A stretch of 48,919 nucleotides of DNA from Nemertoderma westbladi (Eukaryota; Xenacoelomorpha; Nemertodermatida; Nemertodermatidae), in assembly GCA_032718475.1 (NCBI GenBank), contig JAUCBJ010007339.1, positions 1 through 48,919 on the forward strand, given 5' to 3'. The translations under genes were made by a program, and so were the position numbers. Below are positions 1 to 10,138 of the stretch, in pieces; the first letter of the stretch is position 1; the number at the start of each line of letters is the position of its first letter. The notes under the pieces are model-generated. The model ran no database searches. It worked only from the letters and a program-made list of their open reading frames with translations, and was not told the origin of the DNA.

Positions 1-250
1 TTAGCGATCAATCGAATAATACAGTAGGCTTACACTGCAACCTTACACTGCAATAATAAAATCTAAGCATCCGAATTCAGCCTCCCGGGTGTAGATCCAT
101 CGGGTGAATGATCGCGCATGGGCTGGCTTCGGCTAATGTTTTGTTTATTAGCATAAAATATTGTCATATGCTAAAGGTGTGTTAATTAACTAAAAGACAT
201 ATAAATTTTGGCAGGTTAAACTGCTAAAGGTCTTCAAAAGCGCGAACAGC
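1..250 (+). repeat. Left arm of long inverted repeat
   Basis: Pairs with 5735-5955 in inverted orientation over about 230 bases with several small indels. One insertion near 40-65 duplicates the TTACACTGCAA segment. The arm includes the last codons and stop of the gag-like reading frame. Confidence 0.75.
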
Positions 251-844
251 CGCTCCTTTGGTCTTGTCTCCTTTCAGGCTCCTGACCCTCGCTGTCACCT
301 CTTTACTAATCCCGGTCGTCGACTCCTTGGGCGCCGGTGTTATTAGCTCCCGGTATCGCTTCGCGGGTGGCCCCTCCGAGTGGCCCTGTTGTCTCCCCCT
401 GGTGGCGTCCCATAGGATCACTTTCATCGCCCGTGGCACATGCTCCGCCAAGAAATCCCTGAACTCTCCTCTGTTCTGTGGCGTCCACCTGTCCAAATAC
501 CTCTGCATATTTATCACCCTGGCATACGACGCCGCCGTCGCCACTTCCTGGTAGGTAAACGGAAGCCTCCGTTTGATAATCTCCATGTGGGCCTCCTGAT
601 TGATGTTAAAGAAGCCCCACCGGAACTCCTGGGCCTTTATACGTTGCCGAGTCATGGCCCCGACGTCGGCCCACTCCTCGAAGATCCTAAACTTTTCTTC
701 GTCATCCATCCAGTCGCACTGGCGTCCATAGTGCCCCCGAAAGTTGCACTTTGAACACCAGTTGTGCAACCGTGGACACGCCCCCATCCTGTGGCTCGAC
801 TCGCGGCAGTAGAGACAACTAGTCCCTTTCTGGAACCTGTACAA
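224..844 (-). pseudogene. Gag-like gene, C-terminal part with zinc knuckles 2 and 3
   Basis: The frame begins in the middle of the gene, without a convincing ATG. It carries two canonical CX2CX4HX4C zinc knuckles back to back, at 776-817 and 716-757. A tail of about 170 residues follows, rich in Arg, Glu and Trp, and ends at 224. Paired CCHC knuckles are the nucleic-acid-binding signature of retroelement Gag or non-LTR ORF1 proteins. The frame is continuous in meaning with 845-1491, which ends with a first knuckle in a different frame, so a frameshift lies between knuckles 1 and 2. The tail after the knuckles is not recognised. It is probably a broken copy, but single-base assembly errors could give the same picture. 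Confidence 0.6.
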
Positions 845-1530
845 TAGCTCCTTTCCTGGTGGGTCTGTCTCCCACAGTAGTCACAGCCGAGCACCAATGT
901 CTCCCGCCCCACGTCGTCTTTCATCCCAAGCGATCTCCGCGGTCTGTGGAGTCGCTGGTAAGCGAACTTCCGGACGTTAGCGTCCCTGTCCACGTCGATC
1001 TCCTCGCCCCTCCTGGGCATCGTCTCCCCGAATACTACCCGTGGTGCCGTTCCCAGTTGCTCGCCCAACCTGATGGTGCTCCCCGCGAAATCCATCGCCG
1101 GCTCCTCATGCCCCCAGGCCCGCTTGCCGGGTCTATCCCAGAAGGCCCTCGCCCCACTGGCCATCACCACCCTCCCGCCAACCCAGTCCGTGTCAGAGTG
1201 GCCGATCCTCCCGATGGGCGGCATCTCTCCGAACTCGTTGTCATCCTCGTCCTCCTCTGGGAGTGGCTCCAACCCCGGTATCCCGGTGGACCCACTGTGT
1301 CCCTTCCCTCCTTGGCTCTCGCCCGTGACTTTCCATCCTTCCAGCTCCCATAGCCTCCTTAGCGGGTGATCGCCCTCGGCGCCCGCTGGTATGGGCATCA
1401 TCTGCAATCCCGATGTCGACTGTTTCGGTGATCCCACCGTCCACCCTAATTCTCGTCCTAGAGACTCCCCCGAACTCCCTGATGATGCCAACGAAGTTTG
1501 TCTAAGGCCGCCTGTTCCTCGAAGACTTAG
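845..1530 (-). pseudogene. Gag-like gene, low-complexity linker and zinc knuckle 1
   Basis: This open frame crosses the stop of the preceding piece and is rich in Gly, Glu, Ser and Pro, as a disordered linker would be. It ends in a CX2CX4HX5C knuckle at 841-885 (Cys-Asp-Tyr-Cys ... His ... Cys). The frame then continues out of register for about 190 bases, while the true continuation appears in the frame of 224-844. No ATG starts this frame, so it is part of a longer gene and not a gene of its own. Its frame differs from that of 1527-2487, so a second shift lies near 1530. Confidence 0.5.
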
Positions 1531-2486
1531 CTCTGTGCCCTAGCTTCCTCCTCCCTTTCTTCTGCTTCTCTCCTCTCCTGTCTAGCGATTTCTTCCAATC
1601 GCTTCGCCTCTCGTCTATCCGCCTCTAGCTGCTCCCATCTCTGATACGGCGTATCTACCTCCCCGTCTACCAGATGTCGGCTGTTATAGTACACCGACTC
1701 GCCCTTCAGCCCCGGGTGGTCTACCAGACCCTCGAAAGCCGTCTTGAAGGCTCTTCTGTAGCTTAGGGGTGATCCCAATAATAGGAATGCTGTTGGTTCC
1801 CTCTCGATAACCACGGTCATGAATAGGTTAAGCAAACCCATCATTATCCAGTCCTCCTGTAGGATATATCCTTTCTGATATACCTTTATCGCTCCTCTCC
1901 GGAATTGATACACCTCTTGTTTCCCTGGCCTCGCTCCCCACTTCAGCGATTTTGCCAAGTCCGCTCCGTACTCCTCTCTGAACTTACCCCAGTCCATTGG
2001 TTTGTGACACACGAGCCCCATTAGCTGGCCCATTGCCACCGCCCCACAATGGCCTGAGTTCTCCACTAGTCCCAACCCGTCTGGTGCTGTCATAGCCATG
2101 TAGACCGTCTGCGTATCCAGAAGGTTGGGGGTGTCTGGACCGATGATTCTCTCCGCATCATCGCGAATCGCCGATCCCACTTTCGTCGTCGACTTCTCTC
2201 TCACTAGGGTTTGCACCGCCTTCGGCAACCGGTTCAACTTCGGCCCGTCCTTCTTTCCATACATCCCTAGATTGAATAGGAATATATCCCCATTTGGCGT
2301 GCCCAAATGTAGGAGTATGGTTCTGGCCGACCCCGCCGATCCTCTCCTCGAACCTTCCTCGTCTTCCACGGTCCCCTCATCGTCTAGGACCATGTATCCT
2401 CCCCTGCTGACGGACTCTACGAACCTCTTCCAATCCTTCCTCGGTGGATCCCTTGCGTACTTCGGAATCCCGAATAAATTATTATT

Positions 2487-2487
<1 letters not shown>
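1527..2487 (-). pseudogene. Gag-like gene, capsid-like globular part
   Basis: About 320 codons are open from the edge of the poly-C run (2488-2518) to a TAA at 1527-1529. The middle is hydrophobic and helical with regularly spaced Trp, Phe and Leu, unlike the charged flanks. The last 45 residues are a Glu/Arg-rich coiled coil. By position, between an N-terminal coiled coil and C-terminal zinc knuckles, this is where a Gag capsid domain is expected. I do not recognise a named family, so 'capsid' is an inference. An internal ATG exists at 2393, but the frame reads in from the poly-C side. Confidence 0.5.

Positions 2488-2518
<31 letters not shown>
2488..2518. repeat. Poly-C run of 31 bases inside the gag-like frame
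   Basis: An uninterrupted C31 (G31 on the coding strand) would encode polyglycine. The coiled-coil frame on one side and the capsid-like frame on the other are out of register by this run only. Its exact length, which sequencing often gets wrong, therefore decides whether they are one protein. Confidence 0.95.
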
Positions 2519-2519
<1 letters not shown>

Positions 2520-3112
2520 CCCGTACGGTCACACCAGTCCTGGGTCTGTCGTGCGGTCCATGTAAGTGGGGCATTAATAAACGTTTCCCTAACTTCCGGC
2601 TCCTCGTAAATACTCGAGCCAGCCTCGCTCTCTGACAGCCCCATCTGCGCCAGTTCCAGTCTGCGCCTCTGTTTGGCTTGATATTGCATAAGCCCCTTCA
2701 ACCGGGCATGCATACCATCCCACACACGTTTTCTTTCTCTCTCTCTCTCTCCATCCTCTCGTGAACTCTGATCGGCTAACTCTGCCTCTCTCGCAATCCT
2801 CCCAAGCCGTCTCGCCCCACGCTCTTTTCGCTCACTCTCTTCTCTCGCCGCCTCGCGCTCTTTACGTTCACTCTTTTCTCTTGCCTCACGCTCTTCTCCT
2901 CTTGCCTCACGCTCTTCTCGCTCCTTTCTTTCCCTCGTTTCTATCTCCTCATACTCCGTAAAGTTTCTCGCGACCCTCTCGGCCCTTTCTTTGTTCTCTC
3001 TAACCAGTTCTTTCTCCTTCTCTATCAACGCACTCTCTTCCTCTAACTGTCTCTCTAATTCTCTCTGGTCTAGCGCCGCCAGGTCGAGTTGGCACGCCAG
3101 ATCTATTGCCAT
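2519..3112 (-). pseudogene. Gag-like gene, long charged coiled coil
   Basis: An ATG at 3112 opens about 198 codons up to the poly-C run. Residues 10-130 are dense in Glu, Arg and Lys in heptad-like order, with Glu-Arg-Lys-Glu repeats, which is a strong coiled-coil prediction. The region also produces the CT-rich tract near 2733-2751. The ATG lies in the same frame as the upstream piece and only four codons after its TAA stop (3125-3127). The two may therefore be one protein separated by a single stop. Confidence 0.5.
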
Positions 3113-3124
3113 CACCCGTCTTTC

Positions 3125-3898
3125 TTATGCGGAGGATGTAGCAGACTTATCGGTTACGACGGACTCCCTCCGCCTTCCCGTCCTACCAACTTTCCCCCGC
3201 CTCCCGGAATTTTCTCCGACCGACGAGACCGAATCCTCAGGGTTAACCTCGGATTCGCCCTCCTGCAGTCCCCTCCAACCCACTAATTTTATTCCCCGGG
3301 CATCGACTAAGTATGGCCCTATGTACACTACGCTAGGTTCCATACCCCTGCATTCCCATAGTTCAAACAGTTCGCTGGCAACCCCTCTCGCTCTCTCATC
3401 GGCTAGTTCTCCCTGCCCAAAGCGCACTAAGTAATCAAAATGTTTGTTCGACTCACCTAGCCGCTTCTTTAACTTCACCTCGTCTATCTTGGCCCCTCCT
3501 TTGGCTTCTCTTAGCTGCTTCCGGGTCGCGGCGTAGGCTCGTCGGAGCTGGTTGCTGACCCCGACGTCCTCGTCGCTGACGTCTCCTCTATACCTCCGTG
3601 TCTGGCGTCGTACCGGCGGCCCCACTGTCATCGTTCCGGTGGGCCGTCCGTCACCCTCGGCCTGTGGCTGGCCGGCGACATCGGCACGTCGACCGCCGCT
3701 CTGTGTCGACTCGTCTCTCTCCTCTCCCAACTCGTCCTCTCGTTGTAGACGGCCCCCCTCTGTTTGGATTGCCGGATCGCCTATGGTCGACAGATCCGGC
3801 ATCGTGGGTCGGTACCGTCGCGTCGCGGCCTCGTGGATCGTTAGGTCTTTATCATCGTCCGGGGTCCGCGGTGGTGTCGTCTCTCCTTCTCGACTCAT
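3125..3898 (-). pseudogene. Gag-like gene, N-terminal part
   Basis: An ATG at 3898 opens 257 codons, ending at TAA 3125-3127. The first 90 residues are polar and disordered (Glu, Arg, Pro, Gly, Thr). Residues 95-190 are a helical, ordered block with Leu, Tyr, Phe and Trp, and the tail is again disordered. The family is not recognised. The next piece starts in the same frame four codons after the stop, so this is probably the N-terminus of one long gag-like polyprotein (3898 down to 224, about 1,200 codons) broken by one stop and about three shifts. Confidence 0.5.
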
Positions 3899-4640
3899 GG
3901 TTGTCTCTTTAGTCGGTGGCTGGTTGTCACAGTCTCAGGCAGTTTGGGTTCTTATCACTGTGACGGGATCCGAGAATCCCGATTTATCCGGTGTCTTATC
4001 TACGCGTCCCCGCCGTGTGTGTGTATGAAAAAGAGTTCTGGAGTTGTTGAATAACTCTGACTATTGTTGATATATATAAGATAGCATATAAGCACAGTTG
4101 AATAAAGTGAATGAAAAGTACCGGTAATACACTGAATGATGGTGGTGGCAGTAGACGGAGACGGTGATAAGAGTTCCGGTACTGCCCTAACTAACTGACT
4201 CACTAAAAGTGAATGAATAATACAATAAATGGTAATATATATTGCACTGGTTGGCCGTATTACGTTACTCAGTGGATGCCTTCCCCCCATTGGCTAATAA
4301 CTCACTTCTCGCCCTCCCATCTCTCTGGGAGTGTTTCCCCCTGCTGCTATTACTCTCTCCCTCCCGGAGGTGTAACCTCTGACCCCCGCTGTGTGTTCCC
4401 TTTGGGGTTTGTCGCCCCGTTTATTGGGGTGACACGATTTTTGATTGGTGATCAACCTCGTGCTCCCAATATTGCTTAAAGGCCCTGCTTTCCCACTTTG
4501 TGGGGGTTGGTGAGGCGGAATTGAATACGCTCACAGAAAAGCTCCGCTCACATTCGCATGAAGATAAGGGCAAACCAGTAATAGTCTTAGTAACTGAAAT
4601 AGGGAAATAGGTTTTTCACGTCTGCTGACATTGCTTTATC
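3899..4640. other. Leader/promoter-like region of the gag-like gene
   Basis: No gene is visible. On the - strand, upstream of the gag-like ATG, there is a TATATATA box at about 4070-4077 and a GTCACAGT...ACTGTGAC stem around 3926-3964. Bases 3960-4085 resemble 16783-16930 (GGGATCCGAG, then CCGG..GTGT, then TACGCGTC.CCGC, in the same order). This could be an LTR or leader of the gag-like element. Bases 4250-4480 are GC-richer and C/T-rich without an ORF of note. Confidence 0.3.
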
Positions 4641-4919
4641 CTATGACACAGCCTTACTTAGGGAACTGGATTTGGTAGAGCGATTGAACATTTTCAATTC
4701 AAGTTCAATAAGGCTGTCACCACTCAGTTCTGGATATTGACTAACAATCTCACGGTTAACTGTCCCAGTTGTTAAACATTTCTCTAACTCGATGTAATTT
4801 TTGAAACTACTATTGTCCGGAGAAAATCTGTCACGTAACTCAGAGAGTATGTTATCGATAAATTTGAAGTATATGGTGCGGAAAAGCGCCTCTACAGTTA
4901 GAGCCTGATATTGAATCAC
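4641..4919 (-). pseudogene. hAT-like transposase fragment
   Basis: The 92-codon frame encodes a helical segment with the pattern FRTIYFKFIDNILSELRDRF. This resembles the part of hAT/ZMYM1-like transposases just before the C-terminal dimerisation domain, where a Tyr/Phe-rich helix is followed by L..L..RF. There is no catalytic triad or dimerisation signature in reach. It lies inside the inverted-repeat segment on the same strand as the gag-like gene. Confidence 0.45.
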
Positions 4920-5734
4920 AGGGCTTGAATGAAGCCTCAGCTGATTGAGCTGAACATTATACTTTTTACTAGAATAATTATTATATTATTTGGTTTAATA
5001 GAAATTAATAAATTTAATAAATTATTAATAAAGATTATATTATAAAAAATATTTTATAAAAAAACTGCCAAATTCGCTTTTTAACCTCAGGTGAATCTCG
5101 TGATAAAATGAACAGAAATTATTTCGAGAAACTGAAAGTTTTCTCTCTTAAATTAACTGGCGGTTGTAATATCCTTTGATTCAGGGCATGTTTTATGAAA
5201 TTTATACCGGTGGGCCAATTTAAAAAAGGGCACTTTTATATACAGAAATTTTATTTAGAAATTAAAATAGCCAATTAAACAATTAAAAATAGGTTAATTA
5301 ATTAATTAAAATAGTAAAAGATATTAGCTGCAAAGATATACAATTATAATGAATATTATTAACAACACAATTACAATACTAAACTATACTATTGAGTAAT
5401 GCGCCCATAACGCAAACCATGGACAAATAACACTATATTGCAGTGCGCCATTGTGTTTTCAATATTGGAGGGATACCCTTCCTATTGTATACGCTTACTG
5501 GTATACCCCAACTAAGGGCCCTCATATTTTGTTTCACTGGCAAAGTTACAGTAGGCCTATGTTAGCATTGGATGGATGCCCTGCCCACTCATGAGGCTTC
5601 TCAAATCCACAGTCGGCTACGTCATTGGCAGACAACCAATAGAAACAACTAACATTCACTTTAAAATGTTTCTACTTGTTTCTACCACTCTATTAGCTGA
5701 CTGATTCACCCCATGTTAAATGAATATATGTTCT
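4920..5734. other. No gene seen
   Basis: The stretch is strongly AT-rich from 4970 to 5400 (TTAATTAA-type runs), then mixed. I see no splice-flanked exon, RNA gene or open frame of note. Confidence 0.6.
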
Positions 5735-5955
5735 GTGTTCGCGCTTTTAAGACCTTAGGCAGTTTAACCCGCCTAATTTTAGGTGTCTTTTAGTTTGTAA
5801 ATCGACTTTAGCCTACGACGAGTATTTGATACACTACATTAGCCGAAGCCAGCCTATGCGCGATTATTCACCCGCTGGATATACCCGGGAGACTGGATTC
5901 GGGGGCTCTGACCTTATTGCGGTGTAGGCCTACTGTATTATTCGATTGATCGTTA
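5735..5955 (-). repeat. Right arm of long inverted repeat
   Basis: Reverse-complement partner of 1-250. The match begins at the GTTCGCGCTTTT motif and runs to the CGATCAATCG end. Beyond 5955 the sequence differs from what can be seen at the left edge. Confidence 0.75.
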
Positions 5956-7110
5956 ATATATAATCTCTGACAATATTATTCACTTTCGGGAAATATTAAC
6001 AGTTCTTTTAGGACGTGGCGCTCTAAATATATAAACAGAGCTATGACTTACACTAAACACAACGGGATGGCTTATGATTCACGTATAAGGCGCATTCTTT
6101 AGGAGATGCTTAGTTATCTGTCCCAATCATGCACACTACCGGTATCGCACAATACTGCACACTGATCTGCCGACCTTTACTAATTTTAGTCACATATAAA
6201 GAGAACAGCAATTGACCCATGTAGCGCCTATGAAATAGCATTAGATTCACTCCAAACCAATATCATATAAGTCGCAATTGCTATATGTAACCGGTCTCTT
6301 ACCTTCAGTATATCAAGAAGATGGGTTTTTAGGATTATTTATCGATATTATCCAAATAATATAACGATATTCCATCAACAGATACAATTAATAAACACTG
6401 ACAGTAAATAGCAGTAAAATAATGCGGTGTGTAAGTTTGAGGTTCGATAACAGTTATACAGTACGTTCCGGTAATCAAAGCCGTTCTAATGTTTTGGCTA
6501 AAGTCTGAAACAGAATAATTCCATAGCCGATGTTCATGGCATCAGGAAAACCAACACACTGAAACCTGTGGGCTGTTGTAGGCAGCTTTCAACACAAAGA
6601 GAAATAGCTCTCATTGGCAGAACTCCAGATTCTGTAGGTTCCACGAATGTCTAAATGCCGAACTATTCGGGTTTTTGCAGCCCTTAGCCAACACACAGGA
6701 TGAATCACTCTGCTTGGTTGACCTTGCTCTGGTTGGTTGATCGAACAGAACAAAGAGGCCATACGTACAGCAAATCAGCCAATCAGCCGGTAGCTTGCAT
6801 CATTTGAGTTAGGGAGTTTTTCTTTAGAGTATTTGAGCGCATTGAGGGAAACTGGATTGCGAAGCAAAAGGGCCAGTTATATCCCACAAAAGCTTTTACA
6901 TTCTGGAATTAATATTTTCGATTTTTCCAAATACAGTAACTATCTAAATGCGGTTAGAATGTCTTTAAAATCATTATTTAAAAAAATAAAGGTCTTGAAT
7001 TTTTGGAGGCCCCATGTTATAATGTGACCCCGAGGCCGAGGCCTGATGGCCTTGTTAGCCTAGGCGGTAATCATGCGCTGCTCACAATGAGGCTATGATC
7101 TTCCCACCCC
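5956..7110. other. No gene seen
   Basis: AT-rich intergenic sequence. The open frame at 6833-7027 has no recognisable protein and no splice context. Confidence 0.6.
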
Positions 7111-7114
7111 CACT

Positions 7115-7240
7115 CCCCCCCCCCCCCCCCAAGTTTTTCGCCTCTGCTATTAATTGACTTAATATTAGTCCAGAGGTGCATATTAATTGATTAAATACGT
7201 TTCCAGAGGTGCCTATTAATTGACAGGCAGAGGTTCCTGA
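7115..7240. repeat. C16 run followed by short tandem repeats
   Basis: C16 at 7115-7130 is followed by two near-identical units of CCAGAGGTGC(A/C)TATTAATTGA at about 7170 and 7202, and by a third degenerate start near 7228. Confidence 0.7.
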
Positions 7241-8103
7241 AAAGAGAAAAATAAGTATGGACTCAATCAGCCACCGTAAAATACAACTGGTGTAGAAGGT
7301 CGTTGCTACAGTACCATCTACCAACTAATAAAAATACATGTAGGTATACTGTACCAGGCGCGTCGGAAAATAGAGGATAGCAAGGGTCAGTTCAAATAAT
7401 ACTGTAATATTATTGGAAAATATGAATACTGTATAATATAAATTATTGGCAAGTAATATGCACCAATGTCTCTAATACTGTAGTAGTTAAGCTGTTCCAT
7501 GATGGCAGCGGTTCCTATATCTAATTGGACATTGGGTTGGGTTCAGCTCCTTGCGTAGCAAGTTATTATTGTATCACATAATGCGGTGGCAGTTGTTCTC
7601 AGATGGGGAGTGGGTTCCATGGGTTCAAAGGTTCTCTCATTATCTTAACAATTTTTAGGACGTTCGCTGCCAAAGTACCATAAAAAAAATGGAGAAATTA
7701 TCCTTAAAATGGTTCAATTTAAAGTTTAAAGGTTCATTAAAGTTTCCACAGTAACATTATTGTTAGTCAATTTACTTTTGACCGAGCAGGACATGATACT
7801 GTAATATGGGGTAGACCCTACCATCTGCAGGATAATTTTATTTGTAAACATGAAACGCCATTAAGTTGGCTTGGAACGAACCTGCAATTGTAACTTTCAC
7901 CTAAATCGCTTACCGGACCGTTCTGACCCAGGATTTCCAACTGTACAGTATGTGCGTGCAATCCGTGTCCCAATGTGTCCGAGTGGATATAGCGCCAGAA
8001 CTGATTTCACAATAATGTATGGCGGCGCAGGTTCAAATCCGAGTAAAAGCTGTAGAAATTTCGGATTATTTGTGTCCCTATAGGCAAGAAAATTTAGGCG
8101 CTG
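7241..8103. other. Intergenic, with a possible tRNA-derived SINE piece
   Basis: There are no coding features. At 7975-8050 a stretch has an A-box-like element (7981-7996) and a B box GGTTCAAATCC (8030-8040) at tRNA-like spacing. The acceptor ends do not pair, so it looks like a tRNA-derived SINE head or a decayed tRNA. Confidence 0.35.
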
Positions 8104-8766
8104 TGTTTACGCAAACCCAGCGGTACAATTGGGAATCTGAAATCTGATGGGAGAGTAAAGTGGCTACAGGCCATGATCGGATGATATGGCGCAACAGATA
8201 TAATAGCCATAATTGTTTCTGCCGGGCTATAAAGTCATACAATTATTATTATACAGTATACAAATACTGTAGCAATGTTATTCCGTATCATTCCGTTTCG
8301 ATAGCATGCTGTTTCGAACAATGGCCAAGCACGGCGTAATTGCTATACCATGATAAGCGGGCGACAGACGGTATTCAAACAGGGAGTTAGGCAAACGAGA
8401 TATTACATCAATAAATAGGATATGCAAATGAGTCCGCCGTATTAACTTATCCTTTCTTTGCTATAAATGAGTCCGCCGTATTAAATGCGAGTTTACGCAA
8501 ACTGGCCGTTACGCAAACAAGACTTAAAGCAATCAGGACGTTTTTGACAAACAACTTTAAATCTGGTGTAATGTCTCGTTGTCATAGAGCCCAGTTTGCA
8601 TAAAATGTCCTACCCACCTACACACAGCAGTCCCTAACAGTCTAAAGTATGATACTCCATTTCAAGCACATACGTACGAAGAGTGTGGAAAAAAATAAAG
8701 AAAAATTTGTAATGAGGAAAAGTCTAATGTCGCGTTTGCGTAACGTCATGTTTGCGTGGCGTCAGC
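8104..8766. repeat. Cluster of TTACGCAAAC motifs in both orientations
   Basis: TTACGCAAAC occurs near 8107, 8490 and 8510. Its complement GTTTGCGT(AA/GG) occurs near 8735 and 8750. The 20-base unit AAATGAGTCCGCCGTATTAA occurs twice, at about 8426 and 8465. The layout resembles a decayed short TIR element with subterminal repeats. Confidence 0.35.
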
Positions 8767-8950
8767 TCGCCTGCTAAACAGTATGATTCTGTAGTATACC
8801 GCGTGATATATGGTTCCTTATCCCACATAGCTACTGTAGTCCGTACGGGCATGAGTCTTAAAATATATAAATGTAATGGCAGTTGTTCTCAGGTAGAACG
8901 TTTTCTAGATAAATGACGTAACATGAATTGTGACGTCATAGTTAGTCTTA

Positions 8951-9146
8951 GGCCGCGTTCACACTACCGAGTCAAAGTCAAAGTCAAAAGAAAATAAATA
9001 TAGCTAGCTAGCAATAATAAATAATAATACATTATATAGGCCTAATATAATACATAATGGCGTTCTAGAAAAAAATAGATTTCTTGTTATTTTTTTTACA
9101 TTTTGTCTTTTGACTTTGACTTTGACTCGGTAGTGTGAACGCGGCC
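8951..9146. mobile_element. MITE with 40-bp terminal inverted repeats and TA target duplication
   Basis: Bases 8951-8990 and 9107-9146 are near-perfect inverted repeats starting GGCCGCGTTCACACTACCGA. Inside each arm is a GTCAAA repeat. TA flanks both ends (8949-8950 and 9147-9148), as in Tc1/mariner-type insertions. The 116-bp centre is AT-rich and non-coding. Confidence 0.85.
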
Positions 9147-9199
9147 TAATAAAGGTTAACAATATATACCATAAATTTAATTTATATCAAACTAACGTA

Positions 9200-9470
9200 A
9201 TGGTAAAATGTAACGTATGTACGTAGTACGTTTTTATCAATCGTTTGAAGGACTATTCTACTGTTGTACTGGAAGTGTTTCTGATACCATTCCGTATCGA
9301 ATTCCATACAAAAGGGGCGGCTACAGAGAATGCACGTCTACCGTAATTTTCAAGATTGTAGCGTTGTGTAGAAAATAACATTGTATGAAAGAACGAAGTT
9401 CAGTTGGACAGTACAGAGATATTAATTCACTTTATACACCATGTCCGGGAATATAATCTTAAAGAGAGGG
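9200..9470 (-). pseudogene. CR1/L2-like retrotransposon, 3' end of reverse transcriptase frame
   Basis: Read on the - strand, 9305-9360 gives the motif YGRRAFSVAAPFVWNS, the conserved C-terminal signature of CR1/L2 (Jockey-superfamily) ORF2 proteins. It is followed by an FKRLIKTY-like tail. It is the downstream half of a fossil whose upstream half lies at 10139-10565; a palindromic insert separates them. Confidence 0.8.
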
Positions 9471-10138
9471 CATGAAATTTGAAACAGAGATAGTTTCACC
9501 TCCCTCCTCATTCATGAGCCTAAATTTTTATTTTTTTTTCTATCTTTAGCTACAAGTGTTTGAAAAATGTGTCTCCGGCGATATTCCACAGGTCACAGTG
9601 CAATCATTCTTCAACCTTATAGTGATGTGATGGTACCAATAGAAAGCTGCCCATGCAAGGATTCCAAATATGTAAAAACATTTGAATTTGGTTGGGAAAT
9701 AGCTGATAGATATGGGCATTCGAATGTTGCATGTATTTGGCTTCCCCTGCAGGCAATTTATTATATTTAATAAAATGTACCATATTCTATAACATTTTGT
9801 TTATTCCAATGGGCAACAATGCAATACCTCTTTAAATATACTAATACGTAGCTATTCATAAATAAACAAAATGTTCTTGAATATTGTATTTTTATTTAAT
9901 AGAATAAAATAGCCTCATGCAGATGCAAAACAATGCTTTCAACAAAATTAAGATTATGTTACATATTTGGAATCCCTACATGGCCAGCTTTCCATCAGTA
10001 GGCTACCAACAAATCACGATAAGGTTGAAGAATAACTTTTTTAAACCCTTGTAGTTAAAGATTGAAAACAAAAATAAATATTACGGCTCATCCACGGAAG
10101 AGGAGGGAGGTGGAACCATCTCTATTTCAAATTTCATG
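9471..10138. mobile_element. 668-bp giant imperfect palindrome inserted in a CR1/L2 fossil
   Basis: The ends CATGAAATTTGAAA.AGAGAT and their complement lie at 9471 and 10138. The arms match inward for at least 215 bases each, including ACCTCCCTCCTC, TTCTTCAACCTTAT and GGATTCCAAATATGTAA. Symmetry continues toward a centre near 9835 (AACATTTTGTTTATT / AATAAACAAAATGTT). The ORF at 9567-9770 is part of one arm and not a gene. The type is a fold-back or long-TIR non-autonomous element. The target duplication is not clear. Confidence 0.75.

Larger units (their letters stand above)
1..5955. mobile_element. 6-kb segment bounded by long inverted repeats, carrying a broken gag-like gene
   Basis: Bases 1-250 reappear in reverse complement at about 5735-5955 with roughly 80% identity by eye. 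Shared blocks include CGATCAATCGAATAATACAG, the GGCTGGCTTCGGCTAATGT block and the GTTCGCGCTTTT..AAGACC block. Between the arms lie a gag-like gene on the - strand (224-3898), a promoter-like AT-rich stretch and a hAT-like fragment. The gag-like stop codon at 224 sits inside the left arm, so only its last few codons are shared with the right arm. No transposase or reverse transcriptase of its own is visible. It may be a non-autonomous TIR element, a gag-only retroelement with an inverted partial copy of its 3' end, or a composite. The left arm may extend past the window edge. Confidence 0.6.

Noticed and set aside
7975-8050. tRNA gene
   Set aside because: A and B boxes are recognisable, but acceptor and anticodon stems do not form. 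Kept only as a possible SINE head.
9567-9770. 67-codon open frame
   Set aside because: Lies wholly in one arm of the giant palindrome.
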